A stretch of 64,000 nt of DNA from Anaerolineae bacterium (GCA_020849765.1 JADLAY010000006.1:62001-126000), one strand, 5' to 3'; shown: positions 24,153 through 32,883, counted from the stretch's first letter. Notes: a model not told the origin generated them from the letters alone. Made by a program: numbers and translations.

Positions 24153-24998
24153 CTACGTCGTGGTCGGGAGTTCGCCGAGGGCCAGCGGATTGGTCGTCGG
24201 CTGGTCGCTGCCGGAGGCCGGTTCGACCGAGATGCCGACGGCCTGATAGGCATCCATGTCCTCCCTCGGCGCGAAGGCGTGGAAGCTGGTACCGGATGCG
24301 CTGGTGTGGAAGATGCCCGCGCTGACCGGGCCTTGGGCACCAATCACCCACAGTTGGTACGCGTGATCGCTGTCGAGCGCGGGCAGCGCATCCGTGTAGA
24401 GGATGGCCTCGTTGTTGTGCGGGTTCCAGAGCACGGTCGCCAGCGGCGTCGTCTGGTCGGCGGTCGAGTGCAGGGCGATGCGCGCGACGTCGGGGTCGGC
24501 GAGGACGGTCAGCAGCTCCTGCTGCTCCTGCTGGAGCGTCGTCAATTGGCTCTGCACGTCGCCGACGCGCGCCAGCCACAGAGCATTGGTTGCAAGGAGC
24601 AGGACGACCGCGGCAGCGGCAGCGATCCACCACCATGATGACGATCGCCTTCCGCGCTTTGGCTTGATGGCCTTCGTGACCAGCGTCGGTGCGGCGGGCG
24701 CCTGGGGCTGTGCCGGATAGGCGGCCGCCTCCTCCTCGGCCAGGCGGGCGAGCAGGCCACCCCGCACGTGCGCCGCGGGCTGGATCGCCTGCACGTCGGC
24801 GGCGAAGCCTTCGCTCAGCCCGGCGTAGGTCGCGATGTCGCTCTCAAGCTCCGGGCAGATCGCCAACAGCTCATGCACGCGCGCCGCTTCCTCCGCCGTG
24901 GTCGCGCCGATCACGTAGGCGGGCAGCAGGTCGCGCAGCTCATCGCAGGCGGCGTTATGGGGGGTGGTGGGCTGTCGGCTCTGATCGTCGTTCATCAT
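24153..24998 (-). CDS. Anti-sigma factor, RskA family
   Basis: 281 residues. The N-terminal anti-sigma domain (ACDELRDLLPAYVIGATTAE, EAARVHELLAICPELESDIA; about 15-65) is cytoplasmic; one membrane helix (SSWWWIAAAAAVVLLLATNA, about 125-150) is followed by a short coiled coil (LTTLQQEQQELLTVL) and the C-terminal RskA domain (ALPALDSDHAYQLWVIGAQG, VSAGIFHTSASGTSFHAF). It would sequester the sigma factor encoded 37 bp upstream and release it on proteolysis. The start may be ATG 24998 or 24995; the ribosome site is weak. Confidence 0.88.
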   Translation of the reverse strand: MMNDDQSRQPTTPHNAACDELRDLLPAYVIGATTAEEAARVHELLAICPELESDIATYAGLSEGFAADVQAIQPAAHVRGGLLARLAEEEAAAYPAQPQAPAAPTLVTKAIKPKRGRRSSSWWWIAAAAAVVLLLATNALWLARVGDVQSQLTTLQQEQQELLTVLADPDVARIALHSTADQTTPLATVLWNPHNNEAILYTDALPALDSDHAYQLWVIGAQGPVSAGIFHTSASGTSFHAFAPREDMDAYQAVGISVEPASGSDQPTTNPLALGELPTTT

Positions 24999-25035
24999 CT
25001 TCACTCAGTGCAGTCTCGTCTGCGTCCCTCCGTCT

Positions 25036-25599
25036 TCATTCCTGGCTTTGCAGCCAGAGCGCTTTTAAATCGAACAGCCCCTGGCGGATGCGGCTCTTGA
25101 CCGTGCCCAGCGGCTCCTGCAGGAATTCGGCGATCTCGCTGTGCGACATCCCGCGGAAAAACGCCAGTTCTATCACCTTGATTCGATCATCCGGCAGCTG
25201 GCGGATGAGACGCTGCAATACCTGCGCATCAAAAAAGCGCTCACTATCGACCGGGCCGCTGCTGCTGAGCGCGTTGAGCAGGTCGTCCAGGCCGATGGCC
25301 GTCCACGGCGATTGGCGCTGCTCTTTGCGCAGACGGTCGATGGCCGTGTAGCGCGCGATCGTCAGCACCCAGGTGACAAGTTTACCGCGTTCGGCGTCCC
25401 AATCTTCGGCGCGTTTCCAGATCTTCATGAACGTGTCTTGTGTGGCTTCTTCGGCCAGCGTCGTGTTCTGCAGCACGCGCATGGTGATGCCGTAGACGAT
25501 GCCCGCGTACTGATCGTACAGCGCTGCCAGCGCGCTCTGGTCGCGGGCGCAGATACGCCGCATGAGGGCGATTTCTTCGGGCGGGGTGGCGTCTGGCAT
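25036..25599 (-). CDS. ECF sigma factor, SigK-like
   Basis: 187 residues. Region 2: QSALAALYDQYAGIVYGITM, EEATQDTFMKIWKRAEDWDA, WVLTIARYTAIDRLRKE; region 4: LIRQLPDDRIKVIELAFFRG, MSHSEIAEFLQEPLGTVKSR, IRQGLFDLKALW. The form matches sigma factors paired with RskA anti-sigma proteins, one of which follows. Divergent to it, 413 bp away, are two Tat-exported ferritin-like proteins that may be its targets (inference from position only). Confidence 0.92.
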   Translation of the reverse strand: MPDATPPEEIALMRRICARDQSALAALYDQYAGIVYGITMRVLQNTTLAEEATQDTFMKIWKRAEDWDAERGKLVTWVLTIARYTAIDRLRKEQRQSPWTAIGLDDLLNALSSSGPVDSERFFDAQVLQRLIRQLPDDRIKVIELAFFRGMSHSEIAEFLQEPLGTVKSRIRQGLFDLKALWLQSQE

Positions 25600-25787
25600 C
25601 GCAGGTCAACTGCTCTTTGACAACGATAGTGCGGCTGGCGAAGGGGTGTCGATGTCGGGGGTCAGGTTCGCCACGCTGTCGACTATACCAAACCCGCGCG
25701 CTCTGACGAAATAGGCAAATTCGGCAGCATTACGTTCGAGATTGCGATAGGGATTCGACTTGAAACAGAGTATCGAAGAGACTCCCA

Positions 25788-25858
25788 TTAACCTCACCCC
25801 CAGCCCCCTCTCCGCGCGCGGAGAGGGGGAGTCGAAGCGCAGCGAGACGGGGTGAGGT
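25788..25858. repeat. Short member of the CCTCACCC...GAGAGGGG palindromic class
   Basis: CCCCCTCTCCGCGCGCGGAG is a near-perfect hairpin with a CCTCACCCC start and GGGGTGAGG end (outer inverted pair). Same subtype as 3960-4012. The remaining parts of the 25600-26012 gap show no gene; the promoters of the divergent genes must lie here but I could not identify boxes. Confidence 0.6.
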
Positions 25859-26012
25859 GAAAACGGGTCGAATGACGCCCCCACTTTTGAATGAATTATT
25901 CGCAGATAAGCAATCGATGAGAGACTCGGCGATTTTCATCCGGCGCGCCCGAACGCCGCGAAAGGTAGCGCGGAGAGGGTGCAGAAATGCTTACACTAAA
26001 GGGAGTTGGATC

Positions 26013-26741
26013 ATGAGCACTATTTCACGACGCAGCTTTTTGAGAGGGAGCGCCTTCGTGGCCGGTTCCGCCGCGCTCGGCCTCAACGGTCTGTTCGGCA
26101 TCAGCCGCGCGTTCGCCCAGGACATGAGCGGCGAGAATGACGACTTGCAGACGATCATCAACCTGGCGGCGACGGCGGAATTGTTCGCCTCGACGCATTA
26201 TCTGGCCGCGATCAACGGCGATCTCGGCCTGGCGCAGACGCAGGTCGATTATCTGAAGGCGGCCTTCATCTCCGAGCGCGATCATTACGATCTGCTCGTG
26301 TCGTTGGGCGCGGAACCGGTCGTGACCGAATTCTACGTGCCGGATGGCCTGTTCGCGGATCAGGCGCTGTTCTCGCAGATCACCGAGGTAGCCGAGACGA
26401 CCTTCGTCGCCGCCTACCTGGCCGCGACGCGCATCTTCGCCGAGATGGGCGAAACCGCCTTTGCCGTGACGACGGCGCAGATCAGCGGGGTCGAAGCCGA
26501 GCACCGCGCGCTCGTGCGCCAGATCGGCATGCGGCTGCCGAACGACCGCTCGTACCAGGCGTTCCAGTTCGCCAACGTGTCCGGCGCGGTGCCGGTCTTG
26601 CAGCCGTTCCTGGACGGATCGGGCGAGGGCTTCGTCGGGCCGGTCGCGCCGCCGACCGATGCCGAAGTCACCGCCATTCGTGCCGAAGCGTCCGCGCTCG
26701 GTTACAACAGCGAGACCCTGCCCTACGCGGCCATGATGTAA
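26013..26741 (+). CDS. Tat-exported ferritin-like domain protein (copy 1)
   Basis: 242 residues. A twin-arginine signal (SRRSFLRGSAFVAGSAALGL) ends near AFAQ. The body is a four-helix ferritin-like domain (PF13668 type): LAATAELFASTHYLAAI, FISERDHYDLLVSLGA, FVAAYLAATRIFAEMGETAF and GVEAEHRALVRQIGMRLPN carry the Glu/His residues in the expected helical spacing. Such proteins are seen with extracytoplasmic sigma factors and stress/desiccation. Its metal site and activity are unknown. GGGAG lies 7 bp before the ATG. Its closest relative is the next gene, 13 bp downstream. Confidence 0.85.
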   Translation: MSTISRRSFLRGSAFVAGSAALGLNGLFGISRAFAQDMSGENDDLQTIINLAATAELFASTHYLAAINGDLGLAQTQVDYLKAAFISERDHYDLLVSLGAEPVVTEFYVPDGLFADQALFSQITEVAETTFVAAYLAATRIFAEMGETAFAVTTAQISGVEAEHRALVRQIGMRLPNDRSYQAFQFANVSGAVPVLQPFLDGSGEGFVGPVAPPTDAEVTAIRAEASALGYNSETLPYAAMM

Positions 26742-26754
26742 GGAGCCAGACCCG

Positions 26755-27777
26755 ATGACTCAAACGTCAGCGAAATTCATGCTTTCACGGCGCGACGTGC
26801 TCAAGGGCGCTGCCCTCGGCGCGGGCGCGGGGCTGCTCGGCTGGAAGACGTTGTTCGGCATCAGCCGCGCGTTCGCCCAGGAGATGAGCGGCGAGAACGA
26901 CGACCTGCAGACGATCGTCAACCTGGCGGCGACGGCGGAACTGTTCGCCTCGACGCACTACCTGGCCGCGATCAACGCCGCGGAGAACGGGGATCTCGAC
27001 CTGGATCAGACGCAGGTCGACTATCTGAAGACGGCCTTCATCTCTGAGCGCGACCATTACGATCTGCTGCTGTCGCTCGGCGCGCAGCCGGTCGTGACCG
27101 AGTTCTACGTGCCGGATGGCCTGTTCAGTGACAAGGCGATGTTCGCGCAGATCACTGAGGTGGCGGAGACGACGTTCGTCTCGGCCTATCTGGCGGCGGC
27201 GCGCATCTTCACCGAGATGGGCGAGACGGCCTTTGCGGTGACCGCCGCGCAGATCAGCGGCGTCGAGGCGGAGCACCGCGCGCTCGTGCGCCAGATCGGC
27301 ATGCAGCTGCCGAACGACCGCTCGTATCAGGCGTTCCAGTTTGCGAACGTGTCCGGCGCAGTGCCGGTCTTGCGGCCGTTTCTGGACGGATCGGGCGATG
27401 GCTTCGTCGGGCCGGTCGCGCCGCCGACGGACGACGAAGTCGCCGCCATCCGCGCGCAATCGAGTGCACTCGGCTACGATGGGAGCATTCAGCCTTACGC
27501 GGCCATGGCCCCGGCGATGGCGTCGAGCGGCGGCAGTGAGAGCGACATGTCGGGCGCGGTCATGGTGACGGCGTTCGGCCAGAACGTCAACATCCGCTCG
27601 ATGCCGAGCACGACATCCAGCCCGGTCGGCGTGCTGGCAGCCAACACGGCGACCGCCATCGACGGCCAGCGCATGGGCGACGACGGCTACACCTGGTGGC
27701 GCGTCACCGGCGGCGGCTGGGTGCGCGAGGACACGGTCGACGAACAGGCCGGAGCGGCGGATCTGCCGATGGTTTGA
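26755..27777 (+). CDS. Tat-exported ferritin-like protein with C-terminal SH3b domain (copy 2)
   Basis: 340 residues. The Tat signal (LSRRDVLKGAALGAGAGLLG) and the ferritin-like domain are nearly the same as in the preceding gene from GISRAFAQ onward, with a small insertion (AAENGDLDLDQ). Unlike copy 1 it continues for about 90 residues with a linker and a bacterial SH3 domain (VTAFGQNVNIRSMPSTTSSP, GDDGYTWWRVTGGGWVREDT), which usually binds cell-wall material. Tandem duplication followed by gain or loss of the SH3 part is the simplest history. Confidence 0.87.
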   Translation: MTQTSAKFMLSRRDVLKGAALGAGAGLLGWKTLFGISRAFAQEMSGENDDLQTIVNLAATAELFASTHYLAAINAAENGDLDLDQTQVDYLKTAFISERDHYDLLLSLGAQPVVTEFYVPDGLFSDKAMFAQITEVAETTFVSAYLAAARIFTEMGETAFAVTAAQISGVEAEHRALVRQIGMQLPNDRSYQAFQFANVSGAVPVLRPFLDGSGDGFVGPVAPPTDDEVAAIRAQSSALGYDGSIQPYAAMAPAMASSGGSESDMSGAVMVTAFGQNVNIRSMPSTTSSPVGVLAANTATAIDGQRMGDDGYTWWRVTGGGWVREDTVDEQAGAADLPMV

Positions 27778-27819
27778 TGTGAGAGGGGGCTTGGCATGAG
27801 GGCTTGGCAGCGCCAATTG

Positions 27820-27902
27820 TCCCTCACCCTAAATCCCTCTCCCAACCGCCGCTTCGCGTCTGGGAGAGGGACTTGCCCTCCTGCTTCCAATGAAGAGGGA
27901 GA
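27820..27902. repeat. Short member of the CACCCTAAATCCCTCTCCC class
   Basis: CCTCACCCTAAATCCCTCTC followed by CTGGGAGAGGGACTTGCCC. The TIR ends of the long elements are missing. Confidence 0.6.
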
Positions 27903-27906
27903 CAAA

Positions 27907-27946
27907 AAAGGGTCTTTGCACGGCTGTGCGCCGTCAAAGACCCTTT
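27907..27946. terminator. Bidirectional terminator between converging genes
   Basis: AAAGGGTCTTTG (27907-27918) pairs perfectly with CAAAGACCCTTT (27935-27946), and inside ACGGC pairs with GCCGT around a 5-base loop. Runs of A before and T within the stem ends suit termination in both directions between the ferritin-like gene and the ArsR gene. Confidence 0.8.
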
Positions 27947-27965
27947 CGCTGTCCCGCCGCGACCG

Positions 27966-28568
27966 CTAGTCGTCATCGTCGGCCAGCCAGTAATCGCCGC
28001 CGCCGCGCTCACGGCGCATGTAGCCGAAGTCGATCAGATTGCGCCGCAGTTGGGCGTAATCGGGATTGACCGGGGTCAGGATGGCGTTGACTTCCTTCTC
28101 GTTGTAGCGGACGCCGGGCTCGAACAGGGTCGCCACCCAGCGCAGGACGACGTTCCACTTCTTGTCCTTGTTTGGAAGCTGGATCAGCTTGCCTTCTTCG
28201 GTGTAACCGCGCAGAACTTTCTTATCCTCCTCGTCCCAATCGAGCGCCTCGATCCATGCGTCAGGCGTACGCGGCGGCGCGGCTTCAACCGGCTGTTCGA
28301 TCTCCGCGACGTAGCGACGAAAGCGATTGAGCGTTTGCGTCGCTGTGCGATAAAAGCGCTGGTTGCCCGCCATGCGCAGGTTGACCAGCCCGACTTTGCG
28401 CAGCTTCGACAGATGATGCGAGACGGTCGGCTCGGATAGACCGAGCGCTTCCGCCAGGTCGCCGACGTTGCGTTCCTGTGCGCCGAGCAGCCCGATCATG
28501 GTCAGACGCTGCTCATCCGCCAGCGCCTTGAGCATCTCCAGAAGATCGCGCTGCTGCAATGTATCCAT
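27966..28568 (-). CDS. ArsR-type regulator with DUF2087 domain
   Basis: 200 residues. The N-terminal winged helix is ArsR-like (LLEMLKALADEQRLTMIGLL, LAEALGLSEPTVSHHLSKLR, VNLRMAGNQRFYR; 8-75). Residues about 125-195 are DUF2087 (PNKDKKWNVVLRWVATLFEP, YNEKEVNAILTPVNPDYAQL, RRNLIDFGYMRRERGGGDYW). No metal-binding CxC motif is seen, so it is not a classic arsenic sensor. AAGGAGG stands before the ATG. An 18-bp palindrome upstream suggests autoregulation. Confidence 0.92.
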   Translation of the reverse strand: MDTLQQRDLLEMLKALADEQRLTMIGLLGAQERNVGDLAEALGLSEPTVSHHLSKLRKVGLVNLRMAGNQRFYRTATQTLNRFRRYVAEIEQPVEAAPPRTPDAWIEALDWDEEDKKVLRGYTEEGKLIQLPNKDKKWNVVLRWVATLFEPGVRYNEKEVNAILTPVNPDYAQLRRNLIDFGYMRRERGGGDYWLADDDD

Positions 28569-28603
28569 GGGCTTGCACCTCCTTGTGCAGCAGATGATTG
28601 ATT

Positions 28604-28652
28604 ATTTGATGTACATCAAATTAGATAGTAATCAAAATATGTGTGATGTCAA
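28604..28652 (-). promoter_or_regulatory. ArsR-DUF2087 promoter and 18-bp perfect palindrome operator
   Basis: On the minus strand TTGACA (28652-28647), 16 bp, TACTAT (28630-28625). Directly downstream, over the expected start of transcription, is ATTTGATGTACATCAAAT (28604-28621), a perfect 18-bp palindrome and the probable operator, 36 bp before the start codon. Confidence 0.7.
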
Positions 28653-28765
28653 GATGGCGTTTGCGGGGAACCACCGAGGCGCATTGTGCAGAGAGAAGGC
28701 CGGAGGAGAACGGAAGCAGTGTTATAATGCGGAGTAGCCGATCACACGGATGTGGAAGCGCCACG

Positions 28766-29377
28766 ATGATCACGTTTCCCCTGTCAACCGATGCTCCCGT
28801 GCGCGGCCCTCGCCAGGGCGAGTGGACGCGCGCCGATTGGGAGACGCTGCCACATGGCGATGGCAATCGCTACGAAATCCTCGGAGGCTACCTCTACGTG
28901 AGCACGTCGCCCAGCCTGTTCCACCAGTACATCCTGAAACGCTGCTACCGGTTGATCGGTTTGGCGGCGGAAGATGCGGGATTGGGGCAAGCGTTCTTCG
29001 CGCCGGTCGGCGTCTTCATGCCCGGTTGTGATCCAGTGCAGCCGGATTTCGTCTTCGTCGGCAATGCGAGCGCGGACATCCTGCGTGAACGGCACATCTA
29101 CGGCGTGCCGGACGTGATCGTGGAGATCGTCTCGCCGAGCAACACGGCCTATGACGAAGAGACCAAGCTGGCGGCCTACCAACAGGCGGGCGTCCCTGAG
29201 TATGCGATCATCTACCCGGCGGCGCGCGAAGTGCGGCTGTTCAGTTTGAACGCTGCCGGGCGCTACGATGCGCCACGGGTTTTCGATGAGCGTGCAACGC
29301 TCAGCTTCACAGGCTTGCCGGGGATCACCGTCCTCATTGGCGATCTGTTCGCGGGCGCGCCGGACACGACGCCCTGA
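28766..29377 (+). CDS. Uma2 family protein (PD-(D/E)XK nuclease fold)
   Basis: 203 residues. The Uma2/DUF820 core is clear: WETLPHGDGNRYEILGGYLY, QPDFVFVGN, GVPDVIVEIVSPSNTAYDEE (active-site D and E-x-V), TKLAAYQQAGVPEYAIIYPA. The family is greatly expanded in Cyanobacteria and Chloroflexota; it has a restriction-nuclease fold but no proven role. GGAAG lies 9 bp before the ATG. Three more Uma2 genes lie at 56916, 62380 and 63073; this one is of a different subgroup (VEIVSPSN instead of VEIQSP). Confidence 0.9.
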   Translation: MITFPLSTDAPVRGPRQGEWTRADWETLPHGDGNRYEILGGYLYVSTSPSLFHQYILKRCYRLIGLAAEDAGLGQAFFAPVGVFMPGCDPVQPDFVFVGNASADILRERHIYGVPDVIVEIVSPSNTAYDEETKLAAYQQAGVPEYAIIYPAAREVRLFSLNAAGRYDAPRVFDERATLSFTGLPGITVLIGDLFAGAPDTTP

Positions 29378-29406
29378 CCCTCACCCCATTACAATTGCAC
29401 ACGGCG

Positions 29407-30567
29407 CTAGCGATTCCTGAGCGCCCACGAGCCGAGGGCAGCGGCCAGCGCAAGCAGAGCCAGCAGGGCCGTCACGCCGATGGCCGTCTGGATGCCGATC
29501 ACGTCCGCCAGCGAGCCGAGCACGATCGGCGCGATCAGGATGGCGCTGCCGGAGGCGAGCGACATGCGCGCGCTGGCGAGATCCGAATGGCGGGGCGCGG
29601 TATTGACGCCAATGACGAGCGCCAGCGGGTAGAGATTGGCGATGCCCAACCCGGCCAGCAGGTAGCCGCTGAGCGTCAGTTCGCGGACGGGGCCGAGCCA
29701 GAAGATCGTCAGGCCGAAGATGGCGAGCGCCTGGCTGAGCACGATCAGCCGGATCGGCTCGGCGCGCTCTGACAGGCGACTGCCGGCGAAGCGCCCGATC
29801 ATCATCATGATCAGGAAGAGGCCGAGCAGGGCGGACGCATCCGCCGCCGTGATGTTGACCGATCGTTCGAGGAACTCGCCGCTCCAGAAGATGGTCGACC
29901 ACTCGGTGCCGACGCCGAAGAAGGCCGCCAGCCAGATCAGCCAGAAGGTGCGCGGGAGGCGGGTCGTCCGCGGGGCTTGTGCATCCGGCGTCGCATCCTG
30001 CGCGACGGGGAAGGGCAGCGCACGGCCAAACAGGTAGAGGCCGGCGAAGACGATCACGCCCGCGACCATGCCCGCGCGCCAGCCGAGGCCGAGCGACTCA
30101 CCGGCACCTGCGGCGAACGGCGCCAGCGCGGCGAAGAAGACGGCGGCGACGTTGCTCTCGGTCAGGGCGACGGCGCGCTTCTCGCCGTGATGATCGGCGA
30201 GGGCGGACTGGACGACGACGAGCATGAACGAGCCGATCAGGCCCATGATCAGCGTCGCGCCGAGCGTGACGAGCGCCGTGCGCCCGGCGATCAGGACGAA
30301 CGAGCCGATGGCCATGCCGACCCCGCCGATCCAGAGCACGCGGCGGCGACCCCAGCGGGCAGTCGCGCGTTCGCCGAGCAGCCCTGCGCTGACCATCCCG
30401 GCGGCGAAGGCGGTCACGTGCAGGCCGCGCACAGAGAACGACAGGTCGATCTCATCGCCCAGGAAGTTGAGCGCCGGGCTGATGAGCGCCTGCATGTAGG
30501 CATAATAGGAGAGCAGGGCATAAAGGAGCCAGGTCAGGCGGTCGCGGCGGAATACAATGGTGTCCAT
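29407..30567 (-). CDS. Major facilitator superfamily transporter
   Basis: 386 residues, about 12 membrane helices. Loop 2-3 reads GLLGERATARWGRRRVLW (about 60-77), a motif A variant, and the second half has GRFAGSRLSERAEPIRLI in the equivalent place. The N-terminal start is uncertain: ATG 30567 is preferred (MDTIVFRRDRLTWLLYALLS), the ribosome site is weak. The substrate is unknown; the sugar-transporter-like helix pattern (FucP/NarK type) is only suggestive. Confidence 0.87.
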   Translation of the reverse strand: MDTIVFRRDRLTWLLYALLSYYAYMQALISPALNFLGDEIDLSFSVRGLHVTAFAAGMVSAGLLGERATARWGRRRVLWIGGVGMAIGSFVLIAGRTALVTLGATLIMGLIGSFMLVVVQSALADHHGEKRAVALTESNVAAVFFAALAPFAAGAGESLGLGWRAGMVAGVIVFAGLYLFGRALPFPVAQDATPDAQAPRTTRLPRTFWLIWLAAFFGVGTEWSTIFWSGEFLERSVNITAADASALLGLFLIMMMIGRFAGSRLSERAEPIRLIVLSQALAIFGLTIFWLGPVRELTLSGYLLAGLGIANLYPLALVIGVNTAPRHSDLASARMSLASGSAILIAPIVLGSLADVIGIQTAIGVTALLALLALAAALGSWALRNR

Positions 30568-30616
30568 GGTCGGGTTCGTTCGGGTGAGCCAGGATGCTGC
30601 GGACAGCTCTATTGTC

Positions 30617-30817
30617 GCGCTGCATCGCCAGGGACTCAAGCCCCTGGCTAGGGGTGTGCCCGCTGAAGCTGACTGCCAAAGCGGACTCGTATTGAATTCA
30701 AACCTCGTTCACGAGGCACAACTTCAGCCGTGCTTAGGGGGTCGGCTTGCCGACTGAAGGCAGCGAAGCTGCCCCCGCGCAGGTTGACCATCCGGCGGTC
30801 GTTGGATTTCCCAACGG
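30617..30817. repeat. Cluster of hairpins related to composite REP units
   Basis: A 22-bp hairpin GCCAGGG-ACTCAAG-CCCCTGGC starts the block (same size as the REP left hairpin), GCTGAAG pairs at distance with CTTCAGC, then CTCGTTCACGAG, GTCGGC-TT-GCCGAC, GGCAGC-GAA-GCTGCC and a REP-like GACCATCCGGCGGTC fragment. It fills the gap between the MFS gene and the end of the WYL gene. Confidence 0.5.
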
Positions 30818-31789
30818 CTACGTCATTTCCCCCTCATTACCCATCTCGTGCATCCTCAGAACCGTCTGCGCGGCGGCGACAACCGCCTCACGCAGCGAGT
30901 CCGGCGCGACGACCTCCGCCTGAGCACCCAGCCCGAAGACGAGCATCTTCGCCAGATCGATTGATTCCAGCTTGAACTCGACCGTCGACCAGCCAGCGCT
31001 GGCGGCGACGATCTCGAAGCGGCCCGGCGTCAGCCAGCGGATGAAGCCCAGGCGGCCCTCCTCGATGCGCAGGGTGAAGGTGTAATACTCAGCCGATTGC
31101 AAGAACCGCTGCCCCTGCTCATGCCAATAGCGTTCGAGGTCGAAATCGGGCTGGCGGGTGAAGTGCGTGTCGAGCAGCGTCACACGGTGAAAGCGCGACA
31201 GGCGATACATCTTGAACGCGCCGTCGTGCCGGGCGATCAGATACCACAGGCTCGACTTGGCGACCAGGCTGTACGGTTCCAGCGTGCGCTCGGTCACTTC
31301 GCCTTCGTGATTTTCATAGACGACCGCGGCCAGCCGATCCTCGTAGACGGCGCGCTGGAGTTCGGCGATGTACGGCGTCGGCTGCGTATCGTGCCACCAC
31401 CAGAGCGGGTCGATCAGGATGCGCTGGCGGATGTAGTCGATCGACGGCTGGTGCTGCGCGGGCACCGAGGCGAGCAGCTTGAGCAGGCCGCCCTCTGCCG
31501 CATCGCCCAGGCCGACATCGCGCAGGAGCTGAGCATGATTGCCGACGAACAGGCTTTGCACCTCGGCCTGATTCAGACCGGTCAGCGTCGTGCGGTAGCC
31601 CTCGTCGAGCGCGATGCCCCCCTCGTGACCGCCTTGCGCGTAGATCGGGATGCCCGCGAACGAGAGCGCTTCAACATCGCGCAGGATCGTGCGCCGAGAG
31701 ACGCCGAGTTCGCGCGCGAGCAGGGCGGCGGTCAGGCGACCGCGCGCTTGCAGCAGCATGACGATAGAAACCAGGCGATCTGCGCGCAT
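30818..31789 (-). CDS. WYL-domain transcriptional regulator (YafY type)
   Basis: 323 residues. An N-terminal HTH_11/DeoR-like winged helix (RLVSIVMLLQARGRLTAALL, ARELGVSRRTILRDVEALSF, GIPIYAQGGHEGGIALDEGY) is followed by the WYL domain with RTLEPYSLVAKSSLWYLIAR (the WYL core, about 185-205) and the C-terminal WCX region (RFEIVAASAGWSTVEFKLES, ILVFGLGAQAEVVAP). WYL regulators sense nucleic-acid-related ligands in some defence and DNA-damage systems; here there is no defence neighbour. A perfect inverted repeat sits just upstream. Confidence 0.92.
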   Translation of the reverse strand: MRADRLVSIVMLLQARGRLTAALLARELGVSRRTILRDVEALSFAGIPIYAQGGHEGGIALDEGYRTTLTGLNQAEVQSLFVGNHAQLLRDVGLGDAAEGGLLKLLASVPAQHQPSIDYIRQRILIDPLWWWHDTQPTPYIAELQRAVYEDRLAAVVYENHEGEVTERTLEPYSLVAKSSLWYLIARHDGAFKMYRLSRFHRVTLLDTHFTRQPDFDLERYWHEQGQRFLQSAEYYTFTLRIEEGRLGFIRWLTPGRFEIVAASAGWSTVEFKLESIDLAKMLVFGLGAQAEVVAPDSLREAVVAAAQTVLRMHEMGNEGEMT

Positions 31790-31808
31790 AGCACAACTCG
31801 TGAATCTT

Positions 31809-31829
31809 GGGTGACAAAAGGTGTCACCC
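31809..31829. promoter_or_regulatory. Inverted repeat, likely WYL-regulator operator
   Basis: GGGTGACA (31809-31816), AAAGG, TGTCACCC (31822-31829): perfect 8-bp arms with a 5-bp spacer, 19 bp upstream of the WYL start. The sequence resembles known YafY-type sites (GTGACA...TGTCAC), so autoregulation is likely. Confidence 0.65.
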
Positions 31830-31892
31830 GACCGAGTCTACCATGAGATCATGACCATCGAGAAGCGGTGGTAGTGGACATGGGTTGTTGTG

Positions 31893-31992
31893 AAGCCCTC
31901 ACCCTAAGTCCCTCTCCCTTATGGAGAGGGACTTTCAAGAGCTGTTCTTGCCCCTTTCGCCATTAGGGAGAAGGGGCCGGGGGATGAGGGCC
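31893..31992. repeat. MITE-class repeat without terminal inverted repeats
   Basis: CCTCACCCTAAGTCCCTCTC, a GGAGAGGGACTTTCAAGAG arm, then TTAGGGAGAAGGGGCCGGG and ATGAGGGC. It is the interior of the 164-184 bp elements; the GTGGTCATAA ends are absent. Confidence 0.65.
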
Positions 31993-32064
31993 ATAGGCGG
32001 ACACAGACTTTGCAGCCGCGCGTTCGCTGAATCAATTGGCTGTTATCAACACCAGGAGCATACG

Positions 32065-32883
32065 ATGACGCAGACGACGACCGGCACTATCGAAAGCGGC
32101 AGTGGCAAACTCTATTACGAGATGGCGGGGCAGGGCGAGACGCTCGTGCTGATTCACGCGGGCTTTGTCGACAGCCGCATGTGGGACGATCAGTGGGTGG
32201 CGCTGGCCGAGCACAATCGCGTCGTCCGCTTCGACATGCGCGGCTTCGGGCGATCCGACGCGGCGACGGCGGCGGTGCCACGACGACAGGATCTGTTGTG
32301 TTTGCTCGACGAGCTGGACATCGCGCGGGCGACGCTGATCGGCTGTTCGCTCGGCGGCGAGGTCGCGCTCGACTTCGCGCTGGAGCATCCACAGCGGGTC
32401 GCGGGGCTGGTGCTGGTATCGGCGGTGCCGAGCGGCTTTGAATTGCAGGGCGCGCCGCCACCAGACATGATGGACATGATCGCGGCGGTACAGGCAGAAG
32501 ATCTTGAACGGGCGGCGGATTTGCAGGTGCGCATCTGGGTTGACGGCATGTTTCGCCAGCCGGAGCAGGTCGATCCGGCGGTGCGGGCGCGGGCGCGCGA
32601 GATGTGCATGATCCCGCTCCGGCAGCACACGTGGCAGATCGTGGATATGCAGTCCGCTCAGCCGCTCGATCCACCGGCCATCGAACGACTCGAAGCGCTC
32701 GATCTGCCAGTCTTGATCGTCGTCGGCGCGCTCGATCACCCGGAACTGCTGCGCGCGGCGGACGTGATGGCCGAGCGCATCCCCGGCGCGCAGAAGGTCG
32801 TGATCCCTGGCGGCGCGCACGTCGTCAGCATGGAGCAGCCGGAGGCGTTCAACGAGGCGCTGCTGGATTTCCTGGGGGCGTAG
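32065..32883 (+). CDS. Alpha/beta hydrolase
   Basis: 272 residues. LVLIHAGFVDSRMWDDQW is the oxyanion-hole loop, RATLIGCSLGGEVALDFALE the nucleophile elbow (GCSLGG, Ser), LIVVGALDHPELL the acid and VVIPGGAHVVSMEQPEAF the histidine loop. The arrangement is that of the pcaD/haloalkane-type esterase group, of unknown substrate. AGGAG lies 8 bp before the ATG at 32065. It points away from the WYL regulator. Confidence 0.92.
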   Translation: MTQTTTGTIESGSGKLYYEMAGQGETLVLIHAGFVDSRMWDDQWVALAEHNRVVRFDMRGFGRSDAATAAVPRRQDLLCLLDELDIARATLIGCSLGGEVALDFALEHPQRVAGLVLVSAVPSGFELQGAPPPDMMDMIAAVQAEDLERAADLQVRIWVDGMFRQPEQVDPAVRARAREMCMIPLRQHTWQIVDMQSAQPLDPPAIERLEALDLPVLIVVGALDHPELLRAADVMAERIPGAQKVVIPGGAHVVSMEQPEAFNEALLDFLGA

